Source: Pseudomonadales bacterium
Lineage (GTDB): Bacteria; Pseudomonadota; Gammaproteobacteria; Pseudomonadales; UBA7239
NCBI GenBank assembly: GCA_028280345.1
Contig: JANQLY010000010.1
Span: forward strand, 62,001 to 126,000
DNA length: 64,000 bases
Reading direction: 5' to 3'
This document shows positions 7,037 through 17,222 of the stretch, piece after piece. Made by a program: the position numbers and the translations under genes. The number at the start of each line of letters is the position of its first letter. The first letter of the stretch is position 1. The notes under the pieces were generated by a model. It saw nothing but the letters and a program-made list of their open reading frames with translations, did not search any database and had not been told where the DNA came from.

Positions 7037-9436
7037 CGAGCCACTGTCGCCATCAAGGCGCACAATATCACCGGTTTTAAAAACCTCTGTTGCGTGGCGC
7101 AGATTAACCACCGCAGGCAAACCGTATTCCCGGGCAATCACCGCACCGTGAGATACCGAACTGCCGATATCTGTGGCAAGGCCTGCTATCAAACTGAAAT
7201 ATGGTGTCCACGCTACATCGGTAATAGGTGCAATCAGAATTTCGCCAGGTTTTAGCTCCGCCGCTTCTGCCGGTGTGAAGGCAACACGACACGGTGCTTC
7301 AACGATGCCGTGGCTTACCGGGCGGCCGTGGAGTACCTTGCTATCGCCAGACACCGGGGCCGGTGATACGGGCACCGGTATACCGCTGCAGATTTCGGGC
7401 ATTTGCAGACGCTCCTGATAATCCATAGCTTCGCGACGCTTTATCGCATGATCGGTACGGCGCTGCAGTTCGGCGTTATCTGTCAGAGCAGTAAACGCCA
7501 GTAGCTCGTCATGGGTGAAAAAATAAACGAGGTCTTCGTCTGGAAAAACGTCGGATTGAACCAGCAACTGACCGAGGTGGCGATAAGCTTTGCCGAACTC
7601 CCGTGTAATATAGGCGAGCAGCGTCTTGGTGCGTTCGCGGCGGCGAATGCCGTTGTGAACATAGGGCAGAATAAATCGTACCGCTCGATTGAACTGTTGC
7701 AAGTCAATGGTTTGTTTTTCAGTAGAGCTACGGCCGGTTTGCTGATCGACAAAGCGCGCGGCAATCGATGCCTGCATGGTCTGAATAAGAGGCAGCGGGT
7801 TTTCCTGCCAGCCCTTTTCACGCAAGCACAACTCGCGGTAGGCGCGGTGGCCGTGTTTGTCGAGAAACTGTGTAAATAACTCGGCGGCTTGTGATTGCTG
7901 TTGTAGCCAGTTTAATGCCGCTTGTGCTTCCGCATGTTGAAAATGGTCGGCGGCTCCAGGCAGAGTAGCGATAAGATCAATAATGACATCAAGCTCATCA
8001 AGCATAACAGCACTGACCACATTGTCAGCACCCTGAATCAGTTTTGCGAGCACACCCATTTGCTGCTGGTTCGGCTCTTCGCCTTTGCAATAGATACCCT
8101 GCAAAATACCTTCGGAGACTGCAGAAGTGGCTGAGGAGCGCACGTGTACTTCTTCCATCTCGTTGATCCAGTTAAACATTGCATCAAGGTGTAACATCAT
8201 TGCGCGTGGGTCGTGTTGATGTTCAAGTTTAAACTGTGTTTTAACGCGTGCTTCAAAAGCCTCAATAGTTTTGTCTGCCCCGCGCAGAAACATGGCAAAA
8301 CGCCAGCCGCCCCTGAGTCGGGTAAACAGTGATTTCAATGGCGGTGCTTTTAACTGCGGTACCGGTTGCCCACATATGGAATGCCCGGCCATTTCTGCAT
8401 CCATGCCCAGCACATAGGGGGTGCTTGCTACCTTGCCGGTAAGATTAATAAACATGTGGCCGTAAAACATGGCAACCTGTTTAAACTCTTTTTCTACCTG
8501 TTGCTGTGCGCCCATCAACACATCCATATGCTGGAAACCGTGCTCAATGCTACGAAACGTAAATGAAAATGTTAGCGGGCAAACAGCGCCTGGCATCATT
8601 TCACTGATATTGCCCGTGGTAAGAATATCGTCTGGAGCAATCGGAGTGTCGAGTTCGTTGAGGTCTGCTGGTAACGTTGTTATCGGCCTGGCTTGTAACC
8701 AGAACAGCTCCCCGTGTTGATCAATGGCCCACTCCATATCCAGTGGCTGGGCAAACTTTTTTTCGGCATCTCGCGCCTGTGTTGCGAGTTGTTGAACCTC
8801 TGCATCGCTGAGGCAGGCGGTATCACTAACCAGCTCCTTGAGACAAACGCTATTGCTGTTATCGAGTTCAAAGTGATCCGGTGTTTGTTCGCCAGATACC
8901 AGCGCTTCGCCGAGACCAGGTACCGCGTCAATGATCAGGCGGTCACGACGAGCACTGACCGGATCGGCACTGAACAATACTCCTGCGGCACGCGCATCAA
9001 CCATGCGCTGCACAACAACACACATGGTGCTGCCACTGATGGTGCTGTGTTGCTGATAGGCATCGGCGTGTTGAGAGTGCAGTGAGTCAACACAGCGAGC
9101 AATTGCAGTTTGCAAATCTTCGAGCCCGATAACATTGAGCACGGTTTGATATTGGCCGGCAAAGGAAGCTGCGTCACCGTCTTCTCCAAGCGCAGAGGAG
9201 CGTACGGCGACCTTGCATGCTTCGCCATTGCCGAGCGCCAGATAATGTTCAGACAATGCATCGGGAAATATATCGCTCAGGGCGTTGGTGATAACAAAGC
9301 CCGCAGGTACATTGAGGCCATGACGAACAAGGCGCGCGAGACCGGCGGCCTTGCCGCCAGATAACGCTGCGATATCGTCCGTTCCGGAGGCCAGTTCGGT
9401 GAGAGAGGTAATGGTGGGTTGTGGGCTGGTCGGCAT
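7019..9436 (-). CDS. PEP-synthase / rifampicin-phosphotransferase-like enzyme
   Basis: An enzyme of about 805 residues. It has an N-terminal ATP-grasp/PPDK domain (LSGGKAAGLARLVRHGLNVP, then VAVRSSALGEDGDAASFAGQ, then SADPVSARRDRLIIDAVPGL), a long helical middle, and a C-terminal PEP-mobilising swivel with the phospho-His loop SSVSHGAVIAREYGLPAV. The order ATP-binding, middle domain, His domain and the size match rifampicin-phosphotransferase-type proteins better than true PEP synthase, which has a C-terminal TIM barrel. Known members transfer phosphate from ATP through His to a small molecule or to pyruvate. I start at MPTSPQPT (9436). The longer frame to 9607 adds an unlikely N-terminus that nearly reaches apaG. 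Substrate unknown. Confidence 0.82.
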   Translation of the reverse strand: MPTSPQPTITSLTELASGTDDIAALSGGKAAGLARLVRHGLNVPAGFVITNALSDIFPDALSEHYLALGNGEACKVAVRSSALGEDGDAASFAGQYQTVLNVIGLEDLQTAIARCVDSLHSQHADAYQQHSTISGSTMCVVVQRMVDARAAGVLFSADPVSARRDRLIIDAVPGLGEALVSGEQTPDHFELDNSNSVCLKELVSDTACLSDAEVQQLATQARDAEKKFAQPLDMEWAIDQHGELFWLQARPITTLPADLNELDTPIAPDDILTTGNISEMMPGAVCPLTFSFTFRSIEHGFQHMDVLMGAQQQVEKEFKQVAMFYGHMFINLTGKVASTPYVLGMDAEMAGHSICGQPVPQLKAPPLKSLFTRLRGGWRFAMFLRGADKTIEAFEARVKTQFKLEHQHDPRAMMLHLDAMFNWINEMEEVHVRSSATSAVSEGILQGIYCKGEEPNQQQMGVLAKLIQGADNVVSAVMLDELDVIIDLIATLPGAADHFQHAEAQAALNWLQQQSQAAELFTQFLDKHGHRAYRELCLREKGWQENPLPLIQTMQASIAARFVDQQTGRSSTEKQTIDLQQFNRAVRFILPYVHNGIRRRERTKTLLAYITREFGKAYRHLGQLLVQSDVFPDEDLVYFFTHDELLAFTALTDNAELQRRTDHAIKRREAMDYQERLQMPEICSGIPVPVSPAPVSGDSKVLHGRPVSHGIVEAPCRVAFTPAEAAELKPGEILIAPITDVAWTPYFSLIAGLATDIGSSVSHGAVIAREYGLPAVVNLRHATEVFKTGDIVRLDGDSGSLSRVE

Positions 9437-9615
9437 GGTTACCATCAATACTATCGGTAGATTGGTAATGTGTCGGCCCCATGGTAGTGCAAATAAGCAG
9501 TACCTTGACCTGGTAGATATACCCGGTTGGTTGTCAGACTCAATAAACCACTGTATTCGTGAAAAAAAGCTAAAAGCCTCAGGGTACTTTGCTAGAATAG
9601 ACCGCAATAAAAACT

Positions 9616-9996
9616 ATGGTTGTATCAATGAAGGATATTTCTATCTCTGTGGAAACACAGTATCTCGAGCCGCAATCCGAGCCCGGTGAAAGCCAGTATG
9701 CGTTTTCCTATACCATTACAATCAGTAATGATGGCGCTGACACCGTACAACTGTTGAGCCGCCATTGGGTTATTTGTGATGGCAATGAAGATATTGAAGA
9801 AGTCCACGGTCCGGGAGTGGTTGGACAAAGCCCGTTGATTCCGGCGGGGGAGTCGTTTACCTACACCAGTGGTGTGATGTTAAAAACCCCGGTGGGGCAG
9901 ATGCGCGGTAGCTATGATTTTATCGATGCGAATAACCAGCCATTTGCTGTGCCGATACCGGATTTTCACCTCGCGGTAGACGCGGTTTTACACTAG
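9616..9996 (+). CDS. apaG: ApaG protein
   Basis: A 126-residue single-domain protein of the ApaG/DUF525 family (fibronectin-III-like fold). It matches the family from YAFSYTITISNDGADTVQLLSRHW through GVVGQSPLIPAGESFTYTSG to the GSYDF segment. ApaG has been tied to Co2+/Mg2+ resistance in enterobacteria, but its biochemical role is unresolved. Here it is separated from its usual neighbours ksgA and apaH. The ATG at 9616 gives the normal length. It is divergent from the large PEP-synthase-like gene and convergent with the hybrid kinase. Confidence 0.93.
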   Translation: MVVSMKDISISVETQYLEPQSEPGESQYAFSYTITISNDGADTVQLLSRHWVICDGNEDIEEVHGPGVVGQSPLIPAGESFTYTSGVMLKTPVGQMRGSYDFIDANNQPFAVPIPDFHLAVDAVLH

Positions 9997-10014
9997 CCTT
10001 GAGCGTTATTGGTC

Positions 10015-12351
10015 CTAAGAACCAGCGCTGCTTATTTGTGCATTGAGCAGGGCGGACAGCTTGTCGATCTCGATGGGTTTGTTGAGAAAGCCGTTCATAC
10101 CGATGGATTCGGATTTTTTCAGATATTCCTTAAGCACATGTGCACTTAGCGCAATGATTGGTACGGATGCTATCTTTTGCTCTTTTTCCCATTCACGAAT
10201 TTGCCGTGTGGCCTCATAACCATCGACTTGCGGCATTTCCAGATCCATAAAAATAATATCAAACGGCACCGGTTGTACCGTGACTAACTCAATGGCATGG
10301 CGGCCATTATCGGCAAACTGCGCGTCATAGCCGAGCTTTTGCAACATGCCTCCCATGACTTTCTGATTAATCTCGTTATCGTCCACCACAAGAATGCGCA
10401 TATCCTGGGGGTGTTTCTGTTGCACTTGTGGTTTTACAGGAGGTGCTGATATTGGCCTGGTGTTCGGTAGTGGCACGGCTGGCTCTTCACCCGCCGGGGG
10501 CAAATTCAGCTCGAACCAGAATACAGAACCCTTGCCGGGCGTACTCATAAAATCAATTTCACCGCCCATCATTTGACACAGCTCTTTACAAATCGTCAGG
10601 CCAAGGCCGGTACCACCGTACTTGCGGCTGGTGGAAGAGTCAGCCTGGGAAAATGAGGAGAACAGATTCTTCTGCTGGTTTTCTGCAACACCAATGCCGG
10701 TATCTTTGACTGAAAAGCGAATAAAATTGCCGCCGCGATTTTTACTCGGCGAAATTTTAATTGACACACTGCCCTGCGAAGTAAACTTGAGAGAGTTGCT
10801 TAACAAATTCATCAGCACCTGTTTGATGCGCAGCGGATCACCAATCAGCTCATCAGGTAGAGACTCATCGAGCCAGATATTAACCGCAACCTGTTTTGAT
10901 TCTGCAAGCGCTTCAAATACACCGGTAATATCATCAATGAGTTCATGCAAATTAAAGCTGACACTCTCAATCACCATTTTGCCCGCTTCAATCTTTGAGT
11001 AATCGAGAATATCGTTAATTACTGTTAACAGTGCGTTACCCGAGGCGTAAATAATGTCGTTACAGTGTTTTTGTTCAGAACTCAGGCTCATATCACTAAG
11101 CAGTTGTGACATACCCAGCACACCGCTCATTGGTGTACGTATTTCGTGACTCATCTTGGCAAGAAAGTCACTCTTTGCGCGATTTGCTTCTTCAGCGACA
11201 TCCTTGGCTTGTTGCAACTCCTCGTAAGCAAGATTGAGCTCATTAATCATACGCTTGCGGTACAGGCTGAAGTAGGAAATCACAAACAGCAGAATAAGAA
11301 TAACAACTGATACCAAAGCAACAATTTCAATTGTACTTTGTTGTTGGCTTATGGTTGAAACTTGCTGTTCAATTTCCTGTTGTTGCTCCTGGATTTCAGC
11401 TTTCTGGTTTTCTAATAACCGGTTATTGTTTTCAATCAGGAACAACAGATTACTGACTTCGCCCTCGCGGGAACGAATCTCGGAAAGCTTGGCATCGAGT
11501 AATTCCTGGCTTTCATCAATTTCCTGCTGCTTGTTAACAAGCAGGCTCGATGCACTGCTTAACTCGGAAGAGAATGCTTCAAGCTCCTTGCTCTGTAAAT
11601 CGATAACACGCTGGCTCTGTTCAATCTGCTTCTGGGTTTCAGCAAGCTGAACTTCTTTTTGTTGTAACTCTTTCTCTTTATTGGAAAGCAGCTGCTCCGA
11701 TTCGAAAAGACTTTCCTTGATTTGGTTGAGTGTGTATTCAGACTCGCGGAACAGCTCGGCGACATCAAGCTCGTTACCCCCGAGCAGCAGAATTTCCTTG
11801 TCGATCTTTAGATGTTCAAACACGATATTAGTGCGGTTAACCTCAAACTGGATTTTGCCATCGGCAGTGCGAAACAGGTTGATCATAAAGTCGCGTTTGG
11901 CGTCACTTTCATCGGTAATAATCAACGTGTCAGTACGGCGAATGCGCTTGGTAATAGTTGGCACAAGATCCCGTGAGCCCTTGTCGATAAACACCAGATC
12001 AATACTCTCCGCTGTAAACAGATCACTCTGGTAGGGCGTCAGGTGAGTGATGTGAGTGTCGCGACCATTGATCTGCAGGGACTGCTGGGCCTGACGCAAT
12101 TCTTCAAGCAGGTCACTATTCTCCCCGATATAGGCGATATGCAATTTGTCCCCGGCGGGCTTGTTCGGCCAGCTCACATGCCGCGCAAGGCTGAAGATCA
12201 TCACCGCTTTCAAGCGAGGCTCGGTAAGAGGTTGATTGGTATCAGCGGAAGCTACAGTGTAAGTCACTGTAAATAAAAGGAAAAACAGCAAAGTTGCCGA
12301 TAGAAGCCGGAGTGGGGACAAAGGGTGTTGGCCAGGATGATGAGGTGACAC
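10015..12351 (-). CDS. YfiR-like / histidine kinase / receiver hybrid protein
   Basis: A 778-residue fusion. A signal-anchor segment (about 14-34) is followed by a periplasmic YfiR-like (DUF4154) domain (about 45-190; [25 protein letters not shown]). Next come a Gln/Glu-rich coiled coil (about 200-340), a membrane helix (343-364), HisKA with MSHEIRTPM (His about 402), HATPase_c with DTGIGV and [10 protein letters not shown], and a receiver domain (DDNEINQKV; phospho-Asp about 703 in FMDLEMP). YfiR is known as a periplasmic regulator of a diguanylate cyclase; here it appears fused to a kinase as sensor. GTG start at 12351 with CAGGAAG; an upstream GTG at 12459 lacks support. Divergent from a TonB-dependent receptor. 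No separate output protein is adjacent. Confidence 0.88.
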   Translation of the reverse strand: MSPHHPGQHPLSPLRLLSATLLFFLLFTVTYTVASADTNQPLTEPRLKAVMIFSLARHVSWPNKPAGDKLHIAYIGENSDLLEELRQAQQSLQINGRDTHITHLTPYQSDLFTAESIDLVFIDKGSRDLVPTITKRIRRTDTLIITDESDAKRDFMINLFRTADGKIQFEVNRTNIVFEHLKIDKEILLLGGNELDVAELFRESEYTLNQIKESLFESEQLLSNKEKELQQKEVQLAETQKQIEQSQRVIDLQSKELEAFSSELSSASSLLVNKQQEIDESQELLDAKLSEIRSREGEVSNLLFLIENNNRLLENQKAEIQEQQQEIEQQVSTISQQQSTIEIVALVSVVILILLFVISYFSLYRKRMINELNLAYEELQQAKDVAEEANRAKSDFLAKMSHEIRTPMSGVLGMSQLLSDMSLSSEQKHCNDIIYASGNALLTVINDILDYSKIEAGKMVIESVSFNLHELIDDITGVFEALAESKQVAVNIWLDESLPDELIGDPLRIKQVLMNLLSNSLKFTSQGSVSIKISPSKNRGGNFIRFSVKDTGIGVAENQQKNLFSSFSQADSSTSRKYGGTGLGLTICKELCQMMGGEIDFMSTPGKGSVFWFELNLPPAGEEPAVPLPNTRPISAPPVKPQVQQKHPQDMRILVVDDNEINQKVMGGMLQKLGYDAQFADNGRHAIELVTVQPVPFDIIFMDLEMPQVDGYEATRQIREWEKEQKIASVPIIALSAHVLKEYLKKSESIGMNGFLNKPIEIDKLSALLNAQISSAGS

Positions 12352-12749
12352 TTTAACTTCCTGTGAAAGTCGCAATCTGCCGTGAACAGCAGATATTAAA
12401 CCTATCACCGGGCGCTGTATAGGGCTACTCTTGCCACGATTGCGAAGGCCGAACTGCACGATTACTGCGTTTTGCAGCGGTAAATCGTGAGGGTAGTGCT
12501 TGGTGTCATTTTTTAGAATGTCTTGATATTATCGTGGGTTCTGCCTGAAAAGATGTCCGGTCTGCATAAAGGTGGTATCGGTACTACATTGGTATTGATA
12601 AGGATATAACTGGCCGGACGCTGAGGGTTAAATCAGGTAATGCTCGCAGTTGGCTGAGGGTTGCAGAATGAGGGAGCCAGAGTGTCTATCCAGTAAGTGC
12701 AGTATCCAGAGGTATCAAAGGTAGCAGACAAACAGGGGAGGCTTTAATC
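12352..12749. other. 398-bp divergent intergenic region
   Basis: This region separates the YfiR-kinase (minus) and the TonB-dependent receptor (plus) and must carry both promoters. I see one plausible -10 (TATAAC, 12605-12610) for the receptor without a convincing -35. The receptor ribosome-binding site is GGGGAGG just before 12750. No gene, long repeat or RNA gene is apparent. Confidence 0.5.
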
Positions 12750-15074
12750 GTGGGCAGGACGTGGTTTCCACAGTTATGGTGCTTGTTGCTGACAAGCGTC
12801 ATAAGCACCGCTGTAGTTGCCCAACAACCATCGCCGCAGTTATCGGAAAAACCGCCTGAACACACGCTTGCACTTAGTGACAGTAGTAGCCTCTATGAAC
12901 TGCCACTGGAAAAGCTCATTAATATGAAAGTTACCGCACGTAAAACGGAAGAATTTGCGGCAGATATTCCTGTGTCCGTGACAATTATTACGGAAGAGGA
13001 AATCGAAAGTATCAACGCAGATCAATTTGGTGATGTTTCTCCCTATGTTCCCAATTTGCGTTCCGGTACTTTGAGAGGCCTTTCGACCACCAGTCTCAAT
13101 GTCGCACTGGAATCAGGTAACACCTATTATCTCGATGGTGTGCATCTGCCGCGGCACAGTACCAACTACCCTTTGGTGGATATAAAACAGATAGAAGTTT
13201 TGCGTGGGCCGCAGGGTACGCTGTTTGGTCTTAATACACTTTCGGGTGCAATCACTTACACAAGTAACGCACCGGTTAACCGCAATGAGGCTGATATCAA
13301 AGTGCAAGCGGGCAGCCGCAATTATTTAAACCTGGAAGGTATGGGTAACTATGCGATTAATGATGAGTGGTATACCCGTTTAAGTTTTAAAATGCTCAAA
13401 CAGGATGGCTACTATACAAACCTCTATGATGGCAGTGATCTTGAAAACAAAAACAAAACCTACACCCGCTTACAGCTTCGCTATGAGCCCAATAAAAAAC
13501 TCTATGTGAATACATCAATCGACTATTATAGTCAGGAAGAGGATGCTCTCCAGGGCGTATTACGCATACCACCCGATAAAACGTCAGCGGACACCCTCGC
13601 GGCCTGGGCCGCTACACCGGGTCAGAGTGTAAATCTTTCAACCATACCTTTTTCCAGCCTCACGACAAACCAGAATGATTATTCAAAAAGAAGGCTTGAT
13701 TTCTGGGGTGTAAATTTAACAACCGGCTATCAATTTAATGAGCAGCATGCACTCAAGTGGATTATTGCCTATAGAGGTGAAGATCGGGATGCAATTAGAG
13801 ATGATGAAGACCTGCTCCCTGTGGCGCATGTTAGTACGCCCTTTGCTGATGAGACTGACCTTTATAGTACCGAGCTGAATTTTACCGGTGAGTTTAACAA
13901 GCTAAACTGGATAGCAGGGTTTTATTATGAACAGCTAAAAACAGACTCCCAGTTTGAAATTTATTCAAGCGCCAACTTTTCGCAACAGTTTGTCAGCGTG
14001 GCTTCCGGCATCACTCAGACGGGAGATCTGGACGTGGATTATCTGACAGATTTTAATGCCACAACCAATGCGCTTTACGGTAGCGGCGACTATTATTTTA
14101 CCTCGCAACTGATTGGCACTCTGGGTTTGCGTTACACCCTGGATGAAAGGGATGCGCACTATTTACAGTCAGGTGGTTGTTGGACGACTTCCGGATTATT
14201 ACAAAACACCTGCTTTTATCCACAAATTGATGTCAGCGATGATTTTTCTGATGATGCGGTAACGGGCAATATTGCACTGCGCTATCTGTTTGAAGAAAAT
14301 ATTATGGCGTATATCAATATTGCCAACGGTTCCAAGACCGGAGGGTTTAATGCGAATTTAACCCAGACGGGTGTGCCGGCCTCGGTTGAGGTGATACCTG
14401 GACTTTCCTACCTGCCCACTACCGTAACCGATATTAATTTTCTGTTTGCTCCGGAGAAAACTATCAGCTATGAAATTGGTACCAAGCTGCACACGCCAGA
14501 GAAAAAATTCAGCTTTAGTGGAGCGCTGTTCTACCTCGATTACGAAGACATTGTCGTGACCCAGCGAGTAGAACAGAATTTCAGTACTAACCAGGGGGAA
14601 GCCAGTGTCAAGGGCATAGAGCTCGAAGCGGGCTGGAGCCCGGCGGATGCCTTGGCGCTGAAACTGCGTCTCGGCTATCTCGATGGTGAATACGACAGTT
14701 TTATCCAGCCCGATGGCTCGGACTTTGCCGGTAATGAGCTGAGTGCACCGGACTGGACCGGTAGCCTTCAGATGGACCATGTGGGGGATTTTCCCGAAGG
14801 CCACCTGATTAGCCACCTCGATGTTACCTATAGCAGTGATTATTATGCCGGTGCAGATAACGATGATGTGCATGGCTGGCGAGAAGAGATTTGGGCTCTG
14901 AACGGCCGTATCGGCATCCGGCCACGGGATGAGGCGATCGAGTTTTATATCTGGGGTAAAAATCTTACCGATGAGCAGTTTGAGACCGGTAACCGGCTAT
15001 CGTCCCTGGGTGTGGCGCAAACCAGCTTTAATGAGCCGAGAACGATCGGACTCGAGTTGATTGCGCGCTTTTAA
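12750..15074 (+). CDS. TonB-dependent outer membrane receptor
   Basis: A 774-residue TonB-dependent receptor. It has a signal peptide (cleavage near AVVAQQ, residue 24-25), a plug domain (FAADIPVSVTIITEEEI, GVHLPRHSTNYPLVDIKQ, EVLRGPQGTLFGLNTLSGAI) and a 22-strand type barrel ending in the aromatic C-terminus GLELIARF. Such receptors import siderophores, cobalamin, sugars or other large solutes. Nothing identifies the ligand, and no periplasmic binding protein or ABC importer is adjacent. GTG start with GGGGAGG at good spacing. Its divergent partner is a YfiR-type kinase, which may control it. A TonB is encoded at 54.6 kb, but that copy belongs to the pilus locus. Confidence 0.93.
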   Translation: MGRTWFPQLWCLLLTSVISTAVVAQQPSPQLSEKPPEHTLALSDSSSLYELPLEKLINMKVTARKTEEFAADIPVSVTIITEEEIESINADQFGDVSPYVPNLRSGTLRGLSTTSLNVALESGNTYYLDGVHLPRHSTNYPLVDIKQIEVLRGPQGTLFGLNTLSGAITYTSNAPVNRNEADIKVQAGSRNYLNLEGMGNYAINDEWYTRLSFKMLKQDGYYTNLYDGSDLENKNKTYTRLQLRYEPNKKLYVNTSIDYYSQEEDALQGVLRIPPDKTSADTLAAWAATPGQSVNLSTIPFSSLTTNQNDYSKRRLDFWGVNLTTGYQFNEQHALKWIIAYRGEDRDAIRDDEDLLPVAHVSTPFADETDLYSTELNFTGEFNKLNWIAGFYYEQLKTDSQFEIYSSANFSQQFVSVASGITQTGDLDVDYLTDFNATTNALYGSGDYYFTSQLIGTLGLRYTLDERDAHYLQSGGCWTTSGLLQNTCFYPQIDVSDDFSDDAVTGNIALRYLFEENIMAYINIANGSKTGGFNANLTQTGVPASVEVIPGLSYLPTTVTDINFLFAPEKTISYEIGTKLHTPEKKFSFSGALFYLDYEDIVVTQRVEQNFSTNQGEASVKGIELEAGWSPADALALKLRLGYLDGEYDSFIQPDGSDFAGNELSAPDWTGSLQMDHVGDFPEGHLISHLDVTYSSDYYAGADNDDVHGWREEIWALNGRIGIRPRDEAIEFYIWGKNLTDEQFETGNRLSSLGVAQTSFNEPRTIGLELIARF

Positions 15075-15137
15075 AAGTTGTACCAATCGCAGTAAAATCT
15101 ATCGTCCTTAATATCCGAACTTTGCAGGTAATCTGGA

Positions 15138-15974
15138 ATGGAAGATGAAATACAGCGGGAGTTTTCCCGGTTTCAGCAGTTTTATGAAATAGCCGCCGAG
15201 TTCCTCGTTAAATACAGCTTCCAGCTGGTCGGTGCGATTATCATTCTGATACTCGGCATCTATATCTCTAAAAAAGTTGCGGCTATTGTGCTCAAGCAGC
15301 TGGAGAAAAGAAATTTTGATATAACCCTGCGCACCTATATCAGTCATACCGTACGCCTGCTGATCCTGTTCTGTTTTGTGGTGATTTCGCTTGGCAAGTT
15401 CGGCATCAGTATTGCGCCGTTTGTTGCGGCCCTCGGTGCACTTGCTCTGGGTGTCGGTCTGGCTTTGCAGGGGCTGGTTTCCAACTATGGTGCCGGATTG
15501 TCAATTATTATTACGCGCCCGTTCAAGGTGGGGGATACGATTACCGTCAACAATGTCTCCGGTGTGGTCAAGGAAATCAAATTGGCCGCCACCATTGTTA
15601 ACACCGAGGATCAGGAAGAAATAATGATCCCGAACAAACATATCATCGGTGAGGTATTGCTTAACACATTTGAATACAAGCTGGTGGAAACCTCGGTTCG
15701 TATTTCCTATCGGGACAATCCGGAAACCGCGATGGCCGCAATTATGTCTGCGATCAAGCCACTGGATTTTGTTACTGATCAGCCTGACCCACAAATTGGC
15801 ATCGAGTGCTTTGCTGACTCGGCTATCGTAATCGGGGTCAGGGTCTGGGTGCCGACACAAAGCTACACAGACTGTCGCTACCGTATTAATCTAACGGTAT
15901 TTCGCGCCGTTGAAAAAGCCGGTTTGCATATCCCGTATCCACAGCTCGACGTACACACGGCATCTACTACCTGA
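15138..15974 (+). CDS. mscS: small-conductance mechanosensitive channel, MscS family
   Basis: A 278-residue protein with three N-terminal membrane helices. The pore-lining TM3 carries the Gly/Ala pattern ALGALALGVGLALQGLVSNY, followed by the MscS beta domain (RPFKVGDTITVNNVSGVV, EEIMIPNKHIIGEVLLN). It is close to E. coli MscS (286 aa) in size. It opens under membrane tension to release solutes during osmotic downshock. ATG with AGG upstream, 63 bp after the receptor gene. It may be read from the receptor promoter, but no functional link is implied. Confidence 0.92.
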   Translation: MEDEIQREFSRFQQFYEIAAEFLVKYSFQLVGAIIILILGIYISKKVAAIVLKQLEKRNFDITLRTYISHTVRLLILFCFVVISLGKFGISIAPFVAALGALALGVGLALQGLVSNYGAGLSIIITRPFKVGDTITVNNVSGVVKEIKLAATIVNTEDQEEIMIPNKHIIGEVLLNTFEYKLVETSVRISYRDNPETAMAAIMSAIKPLDFVTDQPDPQIGIECFADSAIVIGVRVWVPTQSYTDCRYRINLTVFRAVEKAGLHIPYPQLDVHTASTT

Positions 15975-15987
15975 TAGCAGATAAGTT

Positions 15988-17208
15988 ATGAAAACAATCT
16001 CGAATTATCTGCGCGGTTTTTTAGTCTTGTGCCTGTTTGCAGTTTCGGTAGTCGCCCTGGCGGAAACTTTCAAGGGTACAACATGGTCGAACCATCAGAG
16101 TAAAACTGTACAGCAAGCACCGATTATCCATCTGTATGGCGATATAGAAGACTATCTGGTTGATATCACCTATGCCGACAGTGTGGTAGATACCACACCT
16201 GTGAATGACCCGAGTGTGTTATGGCACGAGCGCAGTGACGCCGAGCTCATTATCTTCATGCAGGCGATAACCGCGCTTTACAGTGGCAACTATCAACAGG
16301 CAGCCAACAAGGCAGATGATATTGGCTTTCAGGTCATTCGCTATACTGATACGAGTAATGGCAAAAGCTTTTCCGGCAAGATCTATTATCTGCTACAGGA
16401 TACCGCCGTTAACTGGAATGCCGAAACACTCTATCCAGAGGGAATTTTTATCTTTGATCCGGCAGCAAGTTATCCGGTGATCGTACAAATCCCTCATCCA
16501 CGTTTCGATTCAAAAACCAATTTGCAAGGTATCGGAATATTTCTTGAAGGTAATATCAGCGGCTTTTTTCTCGCCGGCGTACACCGACGTAATTATCCGG
16601 TGCTAACCAGTTGCAAAAATGCCGCTTCAAGTGACTATCGTAAAAGTGATGGTGCGCATAATATCGAACATACATTTCAGGCGGCCCACGTAGCGACCCA
16701 GGACTACTGGGGAGACAATATCTATTATTTGCAACTACATGGCTTTGGTAGTAGTAGCTACAACACATTGGCTAATCAATGCTACCCGAATACTAATGAC
16801 ACACGGCCCGATGATCCGCAGATTTCCGAAGACGATGGCTGGCTGATCAATATCAGCGATACCTGGCGGGCTACCGGAGACCCAATGGTGGATGAGCCGC
16901 CTAACGGCAGCTTTGTTTATGCCATCAGCGATGCGTTTGATGCGACGGGCCTGGTAAAAACTTGTGTCTATAACCGCGACACGAGTGCTCTCGGCGGCAC
17001 GGTTAATACCCAGGCGCGCTATACCAACGGTGTTTCCAACAACCGTAATGATACCCCCCATGTGTGCAGTGACTCCGGTGGTTTTGGCGTGGTACACACA
17101 GACCACTTTATTCATGTTGAGCAGAGCTATTACCTGCGCAATACCTCAAACGGGCGTGATACTTCAATCCAGGCCTATACCACGGCAATCAGTAATTTTT
17201 TTGATTAG
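15988..17208 (+). CDS. exported protein of unknown function
   Basis: A 406-residue protein with a clear signal peptide (hydrophobic 10-24, cleavage near ALAE). The mature part is rich in Asn, Thr, Tyr and Asp, as secreted proteins often are. IPHPRFDSKTNLQGIG, AGVHRRN, EHTFQAAH and LQLHGFG hold conserved-looking His/Asp residues. Their spacing faintly recalls metal-dependent amidohydrolases of the N-formylglutamate amidohydrolase type, but I cannot confirm that. Four Cys (in LTSCKNA, NQCYPN, KTCVYN, HVCSDS) could form disulfides. It lies 13 bp after mscS and 14 bp before modA. Treat the function as unknown. Confidence 0.75.
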   Translation: MKTISNYLRGFLVLCLFAVSVVALAETFKGTTWSNHQSKTVQQAPIIHLYGDIEDYLVDITYADSVVDTTPVNDPSVLWHERSDAELIIFMQAITALYSGNYQQAANKADDIGFQVIRYTDTSNGKSFSGKIYYLLQDTAVNWNAETLYPEGIFIFDPAASYPVIVQIPHPRFDSKTNLQGIGIFLEGNISGFFLAGVHRRNYPVLTSCKNAASSDYRKSDGAHNIEHTFQAAHVATQDYWGDNIYYLQLHGFGSSSYNTLANQCYPNTNDTRPDDPQISEDDGWLINISDTWRATGDPMVDEPPNGSFVYAISDAFDATGLVKTCVYNRDTSALGGTVNTQARYTNGVSNNRNDTPHVCSDSGGFGVVHTDHFIHVEQSYYLRNTSNGRDTSIQAYTTAISNFFD

Positions 17209-17222
17209 CCGGCAAAACAACT

